A stretch of 64,000 nt of DNA from positions 122,413-186,412 of the forward strand of contig JAVKOQ010000090.1 of the NCBI GenBank assembly GCA_031835245.1, read 5' to 3'. Shown here in pieces: positions 49,126-59,507 of this stretch. Source of the DNA: Balamuthia mandrillaris (lineage: Eukaryota > Discosea > Longamoebia > Balamuthiidae). The stretch's first letter is position 1. Each line of letters begins with the position of its first letter. A model generated the notes under the pieces. That model saw nothing but the letters and a program-made list of their open reading frames with translations. It was not told where the DNA came from and made no database searches. The position numbers were made by a program, and so were the translations under genes.

Positions 49126-50854
49126 TTAGCTCTGTTGTTTTTCCTTCCTCGGGGGAAGTTCCTTGCGAGACGAGTTGACCCTCAATTTCACAAACTTTGA
49201 GCTCAAACGGTTCATCGCCATCGTTGCAAGGATCGCTCCCTTCCACTTCCTTTTGGCGTTGAACTTCTTGAGTTCGGTGATGGTGTCGTCCAGATTTGCA
49301 TCTGGGCATTCAGCTCCCTGTTGTTTTTATTTTGAACGGTTGGAAAAACTTAGACACGAGAAAAAGCAAACTGAAACAGCAAAAAAAAAAAAAAAAAGCA
49401 AGGTGAAAGAGGGATGCCTTGCCTTGACCCAGGGATGCTCCAAACAATCTGCAGCGGTAAAACGTTTTTTAGGGTCAAGGACCAAAAGGTGGTTGATGAG
49501 ATCTTTGGCAGACTCGCTGATCTTGTCCCAGTGAGGGGAGGGATAGTCGTATTCTCCCTCCAAAATCTGATCAAACACTTCGTCGTCATCCTCCGAATAG
49601 AATGGAGGATAGCCGCAAAGTCTGATAGAAATGATAAGAGAAGTGAACAAAAGAAAGACAAATAGTGATTGTCCAACATAATAAGAGGAAAAATGCGTAC
49701 AAGATATAAAGGATTACTCCAACGGCCCACATATCTATGATGTGATGCAACAAGAGGAACAGGTTATGATGGATAACAAACAAAAATAACTTATATGCCA
49801 CGTACCGATTTCAAGACCATACTCGCTTTCTTCATCCAAACACTTTACCACTTCAGGAGCTGTAAGTTTTATAACCAGAAAAAAGATGCATGATATGTGA
49901 GTGAAAGAAAAAAATGAAATAGAGGAAGAAAACAAAGAAAGGAAGGCCAGTTTTTTGTTTCAAAAAAAAAAAAACAAAAAGCAACACTACGGTGACGAAG
50001 AGGGAACGAAAAACAAAGCAAAACAAAAACCATACCCACATAACCGGGTGTGCCGACCGGGACAGTGAGAGGCTCCTCTGGAGTGATAAATTTGGAAAGA
50101 CCAAAGTCAGCTACCAACACAGGCGAGTCATCGTTCTCGTTTTCCAACAACAAATTCTCAGGCTTCAAATCTGCATATGATTGTGAGAAAAAGGAAAAAG
50201 AAAGAGATGAACGGATAAAGAAACCAACCGCGATGGACAACGTGTTGGTCGTGCATGTGCTTGATGGCGCTTACGAGTTGACGGATGAGAGTGCTGGCGT
50301 GTTTTTCTGAATAATGTTGCAGCTGTACTATCCTGTCGAACAATTCTCCTCCTGAAATGCTTTATAACACAAAATGAAAAGCAAAAGGTGAGCGAGGTGA
50401 GAAGAAGGAAGGTATCAAGGAGACTGAAGATAAAAAAAAAGTGGTAAAACGCAGGAGAAGAAAGAAGAGAGAAACTCACAGGTCCATAACGAGGTGATAG
50501 TGCGTCTCAGTCTCATAGACAGCTTGCAACTTGACAATGTTGGGGTGAGAGAGGGTGCTGAGGATCTGTACTTCTGTTTCGATCATTTTCAGGGCCTTTG
50601 CTCCGGCATCCTTTTTGTCTTTTCGCGAAAACACAAAAAATGTTAAAAACAGTTTTTTTAGTTACCGTGTTGTGGCGTGTGGCGTGTGGTGTGTGCGTGG
50701 GTGTTGTGTTTTGTTGATTTGCAAACAATACCAATCATCTTTACGGCTACTCGTTTGCCGCTCTCTTTGTTAACGCCAAGTTTGACGACCGAGTAGTTAC
50801 CCCTGTGATATGCATAACATAAACGGTTAAAACTGTTACAGTTATTTGCCTGCA

Positions 50855-50892
<38 letters not shown>

Positions 50893-50978
50893 ACAAAAAC
50901 GATGAACCTTCCAAGAACGTCATGAATAGTGTAGTGCTCATCGAGAGGTTCTGATCTGTAGAGACTGGTGGCCTGCAT
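49126..50978 (-). CDS. Calcium/calmodulin-dependent protein kinase I-like
   Basis: Nine exons on the minus strand. Kinase motifs in order: glycine loop region spliced as GRGNYSVVKLG, VAVKMI lysine, ISGGELFDRIVQ, catalytic [53 protein letters not shown] and HPWVK. After the kinase comes KKFNAKRKWKGAILATMAMN, matching the autoinhibitory/calmodulin-binding segment of CaMKI (FAKSKWKQAFNA), so calmodulin activation is likely. The protein ends shortly after, as CaMKI does. The intron following HPWVK keeps frame only with a GC donor (AAG/GCAAGG). The first intron carries a sense-strand CT tract. Convergent with the RhoGAP gene, 187 bp between stops. Confidence 0.94.
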
Positions 50979-51223
50979 ATTGTTTTTTTTTAAAAAAAGA
51001 TCTGGAACTCCAAAAAAAAAGAGCCTGTTTGACTCTTATTATTAGTTCATTTGCCTCATGCAAGGAGGGGCTAAAGAAGAAGGAGAGTGCTTTCGTTTTA
51101 CCTTCTTTCTCTCTCTGCTTTCTCACCACTTTTTGGTGTGTTTCGCCAAATAGCCTTAATTATCAAGTGTGTTATCGATCGTTGGAGAATTATTACTATT
51201 TATGGTAAATTTTTCTGGTCAGG

Positions 51224-52186
51224 TTATCGATAATTGGGATTGTATGGCAAAGTCTTTCGATTTTTTTTCCTGTGTTGATCTGCTGGATTAAACGTCACAC
51301 AAGTGAGTAAACTCACAAAATGAAAGTTCTTGCGAGGATGTGGTGATGGGGTGGACTATGTCATGTCATGTCTTTACGGGCGAGGTCTTTGTGTTGGGAA
51401 GACAGACGGATCGTGGCATAGAACGTCAAGAAGGAGAGGAAGAATAAGAACAAGAAGAAGAACCAGAAGAAGCAACAACAAAGGAATGAGAAACACAACA
51501 AGAAGAACAAGAAGAAGAACAACAACAACAAAGGAATGAGAAATTGAACCTAAAGGCGTAGTTGCTTGCACTTCGTATCCATACTGTTGCACTTCCAATA
51601 ACTCGCTCTGGGAGTTCAACGTAGACACCCAACAGCCAGTCAAGCAACTTGCACTGGCTTTGCTGCAATTGCAATACTGTACTTTCCAATTGGCATCAGG
51701 ACCCCAAGGCGAGACTGCAAACTTAGGTTCCAAACCTTCCAACTGCTCTCCCTCTTCTGCTTCTATCTGTCCAGATGGAGGATGCCACAACAATGTGTCC
51801 ACAGTAACAGCACCTAAACGAGGTGGAAGAAGAACCAGTCAGACAAAAATGAAGAGACACGGAAGGAAGAACATGAATGAATATCCAACCATAGACAGCG
51901 GGTTCAAGATATGAAGGGTGGGCAGGACGTGTCTCAATGAATGCGTGAAAGTCATGCAAGCACCTTCTCTTCAAACACATGAAAAAACAAAGGCAGAGGT
52001 GCGTTCAGTTTAAAATGGGTAAGTTTTTAAAGAGGAAGGAGGGCAGTGGCCTTACAATGCCTTCCAAAGACACTTATCAACGATAATTGCACGCCAAGCA
52101 CTACACACACCTTCACAACCGGCCAAGGCTTTCGCTTCGAGCCTCGCCAAAATCAGCTCCACTAACTCAATCGGTAACCCTTCCAT
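51224..52186 (-). CDS. F-box protein, small, substrate module unrecognised
   Basis: Exons in transcription order, 52186-52056, 51963-51890, 51813-51550 and 51282-51224, are phase-consistent and give about 175 residues. The first 45 are an F-box: MEGLPIELVELILARLEAKA, then GVCSAWRAIIVDKCLWKAL. The rest (DTLLWHPPSGQIEAEEGE, WKVQYCNCSKASASCLTG, EVQQYGYEVQATTPL) has several Cys and no family I know. F-box proteins bridge SKP1 to substrates of SCF ligases. The last intron ends in an 80-bp repeat also found in an ARP6 intron. The final 20-codon exon is inferred from phase and a good acceptor and is the least certain part. Confidence 0.72.
51282..51358. repeat. Dispersed ~80-bp repeat, copy A, at the 3' end of an F-box gene intron
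   Basis: It matches 56139-56216 at roughly 85-90% over about 77 bp (shared core CACACAAGTGAGTAAAC, then TGAAAGTTCTTGCGAG). On the gene's sense strand it ends in AATCCAGCAG, a 3' splice site. Confidence 0.85.
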
Positions 52187-52355
52187 CACTCACGTTAGTC
52201 AGTTGAAATATACTGGCAACGTGGCGGCCTTCTCTCAGCGCCGATACGCTCCAAGATTGGACATCTCCGAAAGCAATCGGGTCATCCCTCCGCTTCCTGA
52301 CGTCTTTCAGGTATCCCATGTCGACATAATTTAATACATTATAATAACCACGTCC

Positions 52356-54286
52356 CTAATGCTTATTGCCAACCCGTGGGACAATGAATACAGCTTCTTC
52401 TTGTGTCTCAGCGTTTGTGAAAATGGCGAAAACTTGATGTGCTGCCAAGTTTCTACCAGATACTTGATTCTTTACTCGGAAAGAGAAGAAAATGCTCTGG
52501 AAAACGGTGGCTTGCAGAGTGTCATCCATTTTATTGGGATATTCAGTGCTGAAGCAGCAAAATGTTAATCATCTGCTAAGAAAGGAAGGAAAAGAGAGAG
52601 GGAGAGCATAGAGAACTTACGAGGGGTCTGTGCTCTGATCTTCTTCTTCCTTGGACTCCACCACTTTAAGCACAAAGTCAGAGATGGTGATAGGGGTAAT
52701 GACCTTCAAGCTGCGGACAACTTTGTTGCTGGTGATGTAAGGGCTGTTCTTAGTGGTCTGACCACTTGCATTCACGGGAGAAACGCTAAGCTCCATAGCG
52801 TAGAAGCCCGTGTTGGGTTTGGTGGCAAGGAAGTTGAAGCTGTAAGCGGTGTTTTTAGGGTCCTTGTCAGACACTGGAAGAAGTTCTTGGTTCATGGCCA
52901 CGATATTAGTTCCCTCGTTTACTGGAAACGCTTTAACGATATACACTCTGGCCTTGGTGGCAAAGTTTCCTTGAATATCCGTTATTTGGACCTGTTTTTA
53001 AGAAAATTGGAGAGCAGAACCGCTTAGCGGAGACAATTAAAGCCATTTTCATGTAGAAGGGTGCGAAACATACCTTGACGTGGCCTTCTTCGCCTTTGCT
53101 TGTTGTGAGAAGAGAGGATGTGGGCAGGGTCAAGGCGAGGGGTTGCAGCTTAAACTTGTTAGAGGCCATGAGATTTACAGCTTCCAGAACGAAGTGCGCG
53201 TCCTGCAGGTTGCTTGCGTGCTTATGTTGCACAAAATACTCGGCCATTCCGACCACTTGGGCCTATCATCATGGAGAGCATCGATAAACATTATAAAAGT
53301 AGGTCAGTGAATGCTCTTTTATCATATGTTGGACCGAAACAACGAGAGAAGAGAAAGACAGACACGGAGACACGGAGACACATAGACACAGAGGGTATTC
53401 AAACCGCTGAAGGGGCAAGTTCAGCGTCAGGGAGGGCAGCAGCGAGGGCGTTGAGGCCAGTCCAGACAAGGGAGGTAGCTCGTAGGTTAGCGAGGGGGTC
53501 TTGCGGGTGGATAAACTCCAAGATGCCTTCCTCTTCTTCAGCGAGAAGAAAGAGGTCGGAAACGCTCTCCACGAGGGTGCTAAGCTTGCTGCCTTCCTGG
53601 TCTGGGGATAGGCCAAACTCAGAAAAAAGTATGGCAAGGGAGTGATAAGCAAGTCCCGCATAGAGGGGAGATCCCTCAGTGTCGTCTTCCATGTTCTTGA
53701 ATGAAGCGTCCACGTCCAAGAGATCAAGGATTTTCTCCAAGACGCTGGGAAGATCACTTTCATCCAACTGTGCGTGCTTGTTACGCTTAAGAAGGGCAAG
53801 GGTGCTGAGGGCCGCGTGAATGTCCTCGAGCGTGCCTGTTACGGCGGCGCTCTCCAATGAAGAGACGACCTCCTTCTTCACCTTCTCTCCGCAGTTGAGC
53901 TTCTCCACCAAATGAGCGGCAAAGAATATATCCTTGAGGTCAGCGGAGGAGCGCGCGGCCGCAAGAGCGTTTTTGCCCTGCTGGCACAACAGGTCCTTGT
54001 GGGGCACTTCACCCACTTTCCCACCCAGCCCTGCAAGAACGGAGACAGCGTAGAAGCTGTCACTCAGATCTTGACTGCTACCGAACAACCCCTCCTTCTT
54101 CTGGAGGGACAGCACGCTTTTCTTGAGGGTGGCAGCGTCCTGGGCCGAGAAGAAGTCAGTGAGACAGGTGGTGCCAGCACCAGCCACCGCGGCAGGCGCC
54201 ACCATCAACACTACCGCCGCCAGCAACAAGGCCACGGAGAGGCATACTCCCCATAGCGTACTGCTTTGGATGGTTCTCTGGGTCAT
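52356..54286 (-). CDS. RPN2: Ribophorin II/Swp1, oligosaccharyltransferase subunit, no C-terminal membrane segments found
   Basis: Exons in transcription order, 54286-53405, 53262-53074, 52991-52621 and 52548-52356, give 544 residues. It starts with a signal peptide (CLSVALLLAAVVLMVAPAA). The luminal part matches RPN2: SLQKKEGLFGSSQDLSDSFY, helical repeats, QITDIQGNFATKARVYIVK, and a last exon with DDTLQATVFQSIFFSFRVKN and AAHQVFAIFTNAETQEEAVF. RPN2 belongs to the ER oligosaccharyltransferase for N-glycosylation. Human RPN2 goes on with another luminal strand and the C-terminal transmembrane hairpins, but here the frame ends at RVGNKH and the F-box gene begins 170 bp later. Either further exons lie elsewhere or the protein is truncated. 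Confidence 0.88.
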
Positions 54287-54599
54287 TGTTTGTGCTTGAT
54301 TGGTAGAGAGGAACGGTGTGAGGGGCCGACCGATCGTGCCTTGGCTGAGGTTGAGGGGGGAGAAGGAGGAGGGCTAGTAGTAGTTGGCACAACCAAGAAG
54401 GAAATAAATGCGCTCTCTCTCTGGCAAACGGAGGTGCCACCCCTCATGTAGAACTCAATCTTATTCGTCGACATTTAGGGCAACACAACAGCAAGCAATC
54501 AAGCAAGCAAGCAACCGCGGCTGCCGCTCCTCCTCCCCCCTGAAGGGTTTGCAGTCTCGTTAACGAGTCGACCAGCAGCTCCTGGTTTGCAGTCTGACC
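54287..54599. promoter_or_regulatory. Shared 5' region of divergent RPN2 and cytochrome b5 genes
   Basis: 313 bp between the two start codons, with a short (AAGC)n-like run at 54494-54516. No exon or specific site is recognised. Confidence 0.4.
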
Positions 54600-55428
54600 A
54601 TGAAAGCAGCCAAACTACAGCCTTTTGTAATGCGCAGCTCACCTTGCACCTCTTTTTGGGGGGCTGCCTCGCGGCGTTCACGTGCTTGCCTCTCCTTCCG
54701 GGCAGGCTCGCCTTCTGCTTTGACCTCTGCCGCCGCCTCCTCCTCTTCCCACTTTTCCTCCCTTGCTGCTGTTCGCTATACCGTACAGGTAGCCCCCGTT
54801 CCCCTTTCATCGTGGTGTCTTGCGCTTTCCTCTGAAACTTTGTACTCCGCTAGCCACAACGAGGCTTTGCCTCTGCGACAGACCCCGCAGCCAAAAACGA
54901 GAAGCAAGAGGCGGCGTCACTGCGCACTTTCAGTAGGGAGGAGGTCGCCAAACACAACCGCCCTGGAGACATTTGGGTTATCATCAACCGTAAGGTCTAC
55001 AACATCTCTTTGTGGGCCAACGTGCACCCTGGAGGCTTGCAAGTTCTCATTGATGTACGCGTTTTACCCTCCCCCTTTGTTTTAGCCCTTGGGGCGTGGG
55101 TGGGGGTGCCCTCCTCAGCCCCTGCCTCCACTCTCTTTCCTTGTTCCCTCCCTACAAACCAACGAACGGACGCATAACCACTTGCAAACAGCACGCAGGG
55201 AAGGATGCCACGGTAAGCTGGGCCAACGCCGGACATGGCTACAGAGCAAGGTCTCTCATGAAACAGTTTTTGATAGGGCAAGTGCTAGACGAACCGAGGT
55301 TCACTGGCGTGGAGCATCCCTTTGGCTTTTATGACTCTGACAAAGCACAACTCCCCCACTGCTTTCAAGGGGAACAGCTCTTGCTTGAAGAGATCGCAGA
55401 CGTCACCGACCCTTCTCGCAATTCTTAG
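54600..55428 (+). CDS. Cytochrome b5-domain protein, probably mitochondrial
   Basis: Exons 54600-54788, 54854-55054 and 55192-55428 give 208 residues. The N-terminal ~65 residues are rich in Arg, Ser and Ala with no acids (FVMRSSPCTSFWGAASRRSR), like a mitochondrial presequence. The heme domain has FSREEVAKHNRPGDIWVIIN, YNISLWANVHPGG with the first axial His, and AGHGYRARSLMKQFLIGQ with the second. The C-terminal ~60 residues are unrecognised and contain no membrane anchor. It should carry electrons through b-type heme; the partner is unknown. Phases are exact at both introns. Confidence 0.88.
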
Positions 55429-55500
55429 TATGTTTCTATTATTTTCCTCTATATATTCACAACCATAACAACAATAGGCTGCCATCTCCGGATGGTTGGC

Positions 55501-55658
55501 TTAAAGGTGAGCAAATCGTGTGTGACCTATCGCGCTTCCATGTTCCTCGTACTGATGGCGGCTAAGCTTAGATCGCTGATAGCGATCCTGTTCCACGAAC
55601 ACCGTCCCTCCTTGCCAGGCACCCATTATTGGACTGCAATGACGGTTCCTATCAGTTG

Positions 55659-55708
<50 letters not shown>

Positions 55709-57799
55709 CAGTACTCTTCGAGGGTGGTGACCCGCACCACCACACCTTCGGGGGCTAGCGCTCTCACGTCCTGCAAACTAAGCGTAGTTGAGAAGGAGTT
55801 TTAGCTCGATAACCCCGTCATCGCTGCGAGAAAGAAGGGCAAGCCGTACACTCGCTGCTGGAAATTGGGGAACTGTGCACTGCCCCCTGTGAGCACAATA
55901 TTGCCGTAGAGATGAGGTCGTATATCATCATGAGCTGCTTCAATGCTCTGTACAATGGTCTCTGCAATGCCAGCTTGGTCAATCCCTAAGGAACAGTAGT
56001 TGTTGTTGGGAGGTATTAAGTATTGCCGCAGTTCTTGGATAAAGGCGCAAAAACAAGCAGTATGAACGTACCGATATCAGATGGATGAAACAGAATCTCA
56101 GGTATCACTATCCGCTCGTTGTTCATGACCAAAATTTGCTGATGGATTAAAAGTCACACAAGTGAGTAAACCCACAAATGAAAGTTCTTGCGAGAATGCG
56201 GGGATGGGGTGGGCTAGAGGGCTACAGAAGCGCCCATCCTCTTTCCCATCGGCGCGTCCCCATACGGCGAGAAAAATAACCTTGTCTTCTGGAATCGGGG
56301 AGCCCTCCTTCATCACCCAACCACGGTCGGTAGTGGTGTAATCGGGGAGTACATAATGCCGTTTAATGCTATTCAATGGGTCTCTGTTTGTGTGGTTAGA
56401 TAACAGCATTGCAAAGTTAGGATACTAGCATTTACCGTGTAGCTTGCATGTCCTTCATAAATTGAAGCGACACAAAGCACAATCGCTCTTTCACCACGTT
56501 CATTAGAAGAGTTTCTTCCATCATATTCCAAGTCCTGGAAAGACAGGGAAGAACGAAAAACGTTTAAGCTAACATGTAGCACAAAGTCGATAAGAGAGCA
56601 CTAGAACAGAGGGGCCGCTACCGAAACGAAACAACTTCTTTGAGATAATTGGTGAGTGCCTTACCCCCAACGTTTATCCGTTTTATGGCGTGGTTGATTT
56701 TGTGTTGACCGAAGAAGGGCACAACGTGTGTTGCTGAATAGCCACAGTCCACTAACAGAGTGCAGGGTTTGTGTGCTACATCTTCATTGCTTGCTTGCAG
56801 TTGTGCAGTACCGGCACGTGTTTCCTTCTCATGCTGTATCACACTCAGCAATTGTGCTGGAGTTTCAAGTGTTGACAGAAGAATAGAGGGGAGGGGGAGG
56901 CAGAGGCAGAGGCAGAGGCAGAGGCAGAGGCAGAGGCAGAGGCAGAGGCAGAGGCAGAGGCAGAGGCAGAGGCAGAGGCAGAGGCAGAGGCAGAGGCAGA
57001 GGCAGAGGCAGAGGCAGAGGCAGAGGCAGAGGCAGAGGCAGAGGCAGAGGCAGAGGCAGAGGCAGCAAGGAAGAGAGTAAGGTAAGTGGGTAGTGATAAG
57101 ATAGGCATGGGGAATAATGGCGTACAAGAAGGGCAACACACGGAGCGGAAGCCATACTCTTCAAATAGCACCTCAAACATGACGTCTTGCAACTCCAAAG
57201 GATTGAACAAGGGTTGCGTGACCAACAGTTCGTGTTCATTGGCCTGCAGCTGGAAGGAGAGGGTGAGACCAGACCAGCCATGACGCGCTAATGAGCAGAA
57301 TAGGGTGGGGGAGGTGTACCTGCAAGCCATGTGGACCAAGAGCCCGGTCCAGAACCTCTTTTTGTACCTCCCAGTTAACAAGGTAGCCCTTCCAAAGAGA
57401 AGCAAAGTCAGCGAGGAAAACAGGCCTGGGTGTGGGGCAGTACTAATTCTCCACTGTACCTTCTCAAAAGGTCGCTGGTAGAACAGGGAGGAAGTGTCCA
57501 CACAACTACCTAGCTCTTCGCCCACAAACTTTCTCCGCTCGCTCTTCGACTTAACAACCTGGTTTGGGGTGGCTGACCTGCGATCGTCCAGCGTTGGTAC
57601 ATCATCACCACCACCAGTTTGGAGGGGAGCAAGCTCTCATTAACATATGAATGAAGGAAAGAAAGAAACGACAAGAAACGACAAGAAAGAAAGAAACGCA
57701 CCGTGGAGGACGGGAACTGGTTCCCACTCGCAAGTTGGCGCCGCCCAAGTCCAGCACCAGCACCTCCTCCTGCTGCTCCTGCTCTTGGCCCAGCAGCAT
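55501..57799 (-). CDS. ACTR6: Actin-related protein 6 (SWR1/SRCAP subunit)
   Basis: About ten exons on the minus strand. The order matches ARP6: VLVLDLGGANLRVG, SSLFYQRPFEKGYLVNWEVQ, LLVTQPLFNPLELQDVMFEV followed by EEYGFRSV, LLVDCGYSATHVVPFFGQ, IKRINVGGKALTNYLKEVVS, MMEETLLMNVVKERLCFVSL, HYVLPDYTTTDRGW, IPEILFHPSDIGIDQAGIAE and GNIVLTGGSAQFPNFQQRVY, then MGAWQGGTVFV. FxKGYLVNWxVQ and YVLPD are diagnostic of ARP6 among ARPs. ARP6 helps the SWR1 complex exchange H2A for H2A.Z. The start at 57799 gives a short N-terminus before the nucleotide-binding strand. Near the C-terminus a CT microsatellite lies where two conserved blocks must join. One intron holds a large AGGCAG array. Confidence 0.95.
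55667..55707. repeat. GA microsatellite (CT on the sense strand) inside the ARP6 3' region
   Basis: About 40 bp of GA on the plus strand. On the ARP6 strand it is open in frame as a Leu-Ser run between TTLEEY and the conserved MGAWQGG block. Confidence 0.92.
56139..56216. repeat. Dispersed ~80-bp repeat, copy B, at the 3' end of an ARP6 intron
   Basis: It matches copy A at 51282-51358. It forms the 3' half of the 142-nt ARP6 intron 56139-56280; on the sense strand it ends AATCCATCAG, which is the splice acceptor. Confidence 0.88.
56900..57065. repeat. (AGGCAG)n hexanucleotide array in an ARP6 intron
   Basis: About 27 perfect AGGCAG units (CTGCCT on the ARP6 strand) within the intron between the FEEYGFRSV and QLLSVIQHEKE exons. 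Confidence 0.97.
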
Positions 57800-58121
57800 C
57801 ACGACAGGCCGTCTCCTCCTCCTCCTCGTTGTTGAGAGGACCCACACTTTACTTAATATTAGCCTAGTTCCCAACCTAATAGATGAAGCGCTGAAGAAGA
57901 AGAAAGAGGGGTGTCCCAACCACAACAACGACGAGGAGGAGGAAGAGGAGCAAGGCACCAAAAGCGCGTTGGAGCCTTACCGCTTAGAAGCCCATCCCTA
58001 ATAAGAGTCCTCGCGATTCTTGGAGCTCACCTCCCTTGCTTGTGCAAGCAAGATCCTCCTGCTACCTAGTCCTGACGGCCGTTACCGTGAGCCACCCGTT
58101 TTTTTGATCGTGGCAGCACCG
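57800..58121. promoter_or_regulatory. Shared 5' region of divergent ARP6 and PPP4R2 genes
   Basis: 322 bp between the start codons with GAGGAGGAA-rich sequence at about 57930-57950. Short open frames cross it, but none shows conserved motifs. Confidence 0.4.
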
Positions 58122-59255
58122 ATGGAACCTTCATCCTCCAGCTCAGCGCAACTCAGACCTGTTTACTCACATGAAAGGGAACAGATGTTAACTGGTGCTT
58201 CCATCTCACGCCTCTACTCTCTTTTCTTGTTTCTTAACTTAGCGCTCGCTATTTCTCCTAGAATTTGCACAGCGACCAGACAAGGACGGTGCCTTGTCCG
58301 ACGAGCTGTTGCAAGTGGTCAAAGACTTGGCCCTCATTGGGCTCCCTTGGTAGGAGGACCACCCACGCCCTTCCTTTTTTTCTCTCCCAGTTGTACGTAT
58401 ATGTGACCTGTTGCTTTGTTTCTTCGCTCATGCCAGCTACCATGGGACCACCTGAAGGTCCTGCTTTCCTGTTTGTTGGAGAAGGTTTCTCTCGTCCTCC
58501 CTCTCTTCACCTCCCTCTCCCTCTTTTCCACCCGCCTCACAAGCTAACTTGTGTCTGCTATATCTGTTTTTAGAGAGTGACAGACATGAACAACGCCTTT
58601 CCCGGTTGCGACAGCTTCGAGCAGCGGAAAACACAGCTCGTTTCCTCCCTCAATTCTTTTCTGGGGTAAGTCTTTTTAGCGGGCGGGCTTGCTTGCACAA
58701 CAATCTAACACTTAAGTTTGTGAAGACCTCCATTCACGCTACAGCGCCTCTGTGAACTGCTGGTAGAGGAGAAGCCCTACACTAACACTACCAAGTACAT
58801 GAACGCTCTAGAAAAGGTTTGATACACAAAAGAATGTATGGTGATGGAAAGAGGAGGAGGTTCTATCTAACGATACTCCATTCCTAACAATGCAGATGTT
58901 TGCGGTGAGTGGCACAATGCCCACCCTCTCCCCTGCTGAATACAACCGAGCCATAGAGCAACAACATGCTGCCTTCCAGGCAGCTCTCTCCATCCCAACT
59001 CCAGGCCAACCCCAAAACTCTTTCTCTGGGATAAATGAGGAGCAGTTCCAGATTGCAGCTGTCATGCCTGACACAAACGCCACTTCCACGGAGACTACCG
59101 ATGCCACAGCTGAGTCTCCCTCTCCCTCCTCTTCTTCTAGCCTCTCTGCTTCCTCCTCCTCTTCTTCCGACAGTAGCTCTCTTCATAGCAACGCTTCCAT
59201 ATCCCCTACCACCACATCAGACGAAGTGGGCGAACCTGAGCCTATGGACTTGTAA
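58122..59255 (+). CDS. PPP4R2: PPP4R2, regulatory subunit 2 of protein phosphatase 4
   Basis: The ATG at 58122 gives a 13-codon first exon spliced to exon 2 at 58243 (acceptor CTTAACTTAG). Family blocks are ALSDELLQVVKDLALIG, LPWDHLKVLLSCLLEK, the diagnostic PPFTLQRLCELL with TNTTKYMNALEK, and a Ser/Thr/Asp-rich tail ending EVGEPEPMDL, like the EPMEQD end of human PPP4R2. PP4-R2 targets PP4c to centrosomes, splicing factors and gamma-H2AX. The join between exon 2 (ends near 58350) and exon 3 (starts near 58438) is unresolved: LPW can be read on both sides, but the only GT donor does not keep frame with the AG acceptor. Other joins are phase-exact. The 3' UTR has a CT then TTTC run. Confidence 0.88.
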
Positions 59256-59267
59256 ATCAGCGTCCTC

Positions 59268-59306
<39 letters not shown>

Positions 59307-59507
59307 AGCTGGCATTAGTGTCCGAGTAATAAGCAAGTTTATTGTAGGCGAGTAAGACATAAAATAATTAACAGAAGATAAAAGAAACACGCTCAAGGAT
59401 AGGAAGGGAAGCAGGCTGCTTCCTTTGAAGAGCCCATCACAGAGTGAACAGCTTAAGGGCAGAGGTGATACTTGGGTTTGGGTCCCATCTTATAACGCGC
59501 ATGGTTA

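Noticed and set aside
52130-52310. Plus-strand open frame of about 60 codons with a good donor, antisense to the F-box exon
   Set aside because: The minus strand encodes a clear F-box with phase-matched downstream exons; the plus frame shows no known motif.
56900-57065. Regular repeat array that could be taken for a CRISPR-like array
   Set aside because: It is a 6-bp tandem repeat without spacers inside an intron of a eukaryotic gene.
56618-57525. Minus-strand frames with long Cys-Leu, Ala-Ser or Pro-Leu repeats
   Set aside because: They read through the AGGCAG array, which lies in an ARP6 intron between two conserved exons.
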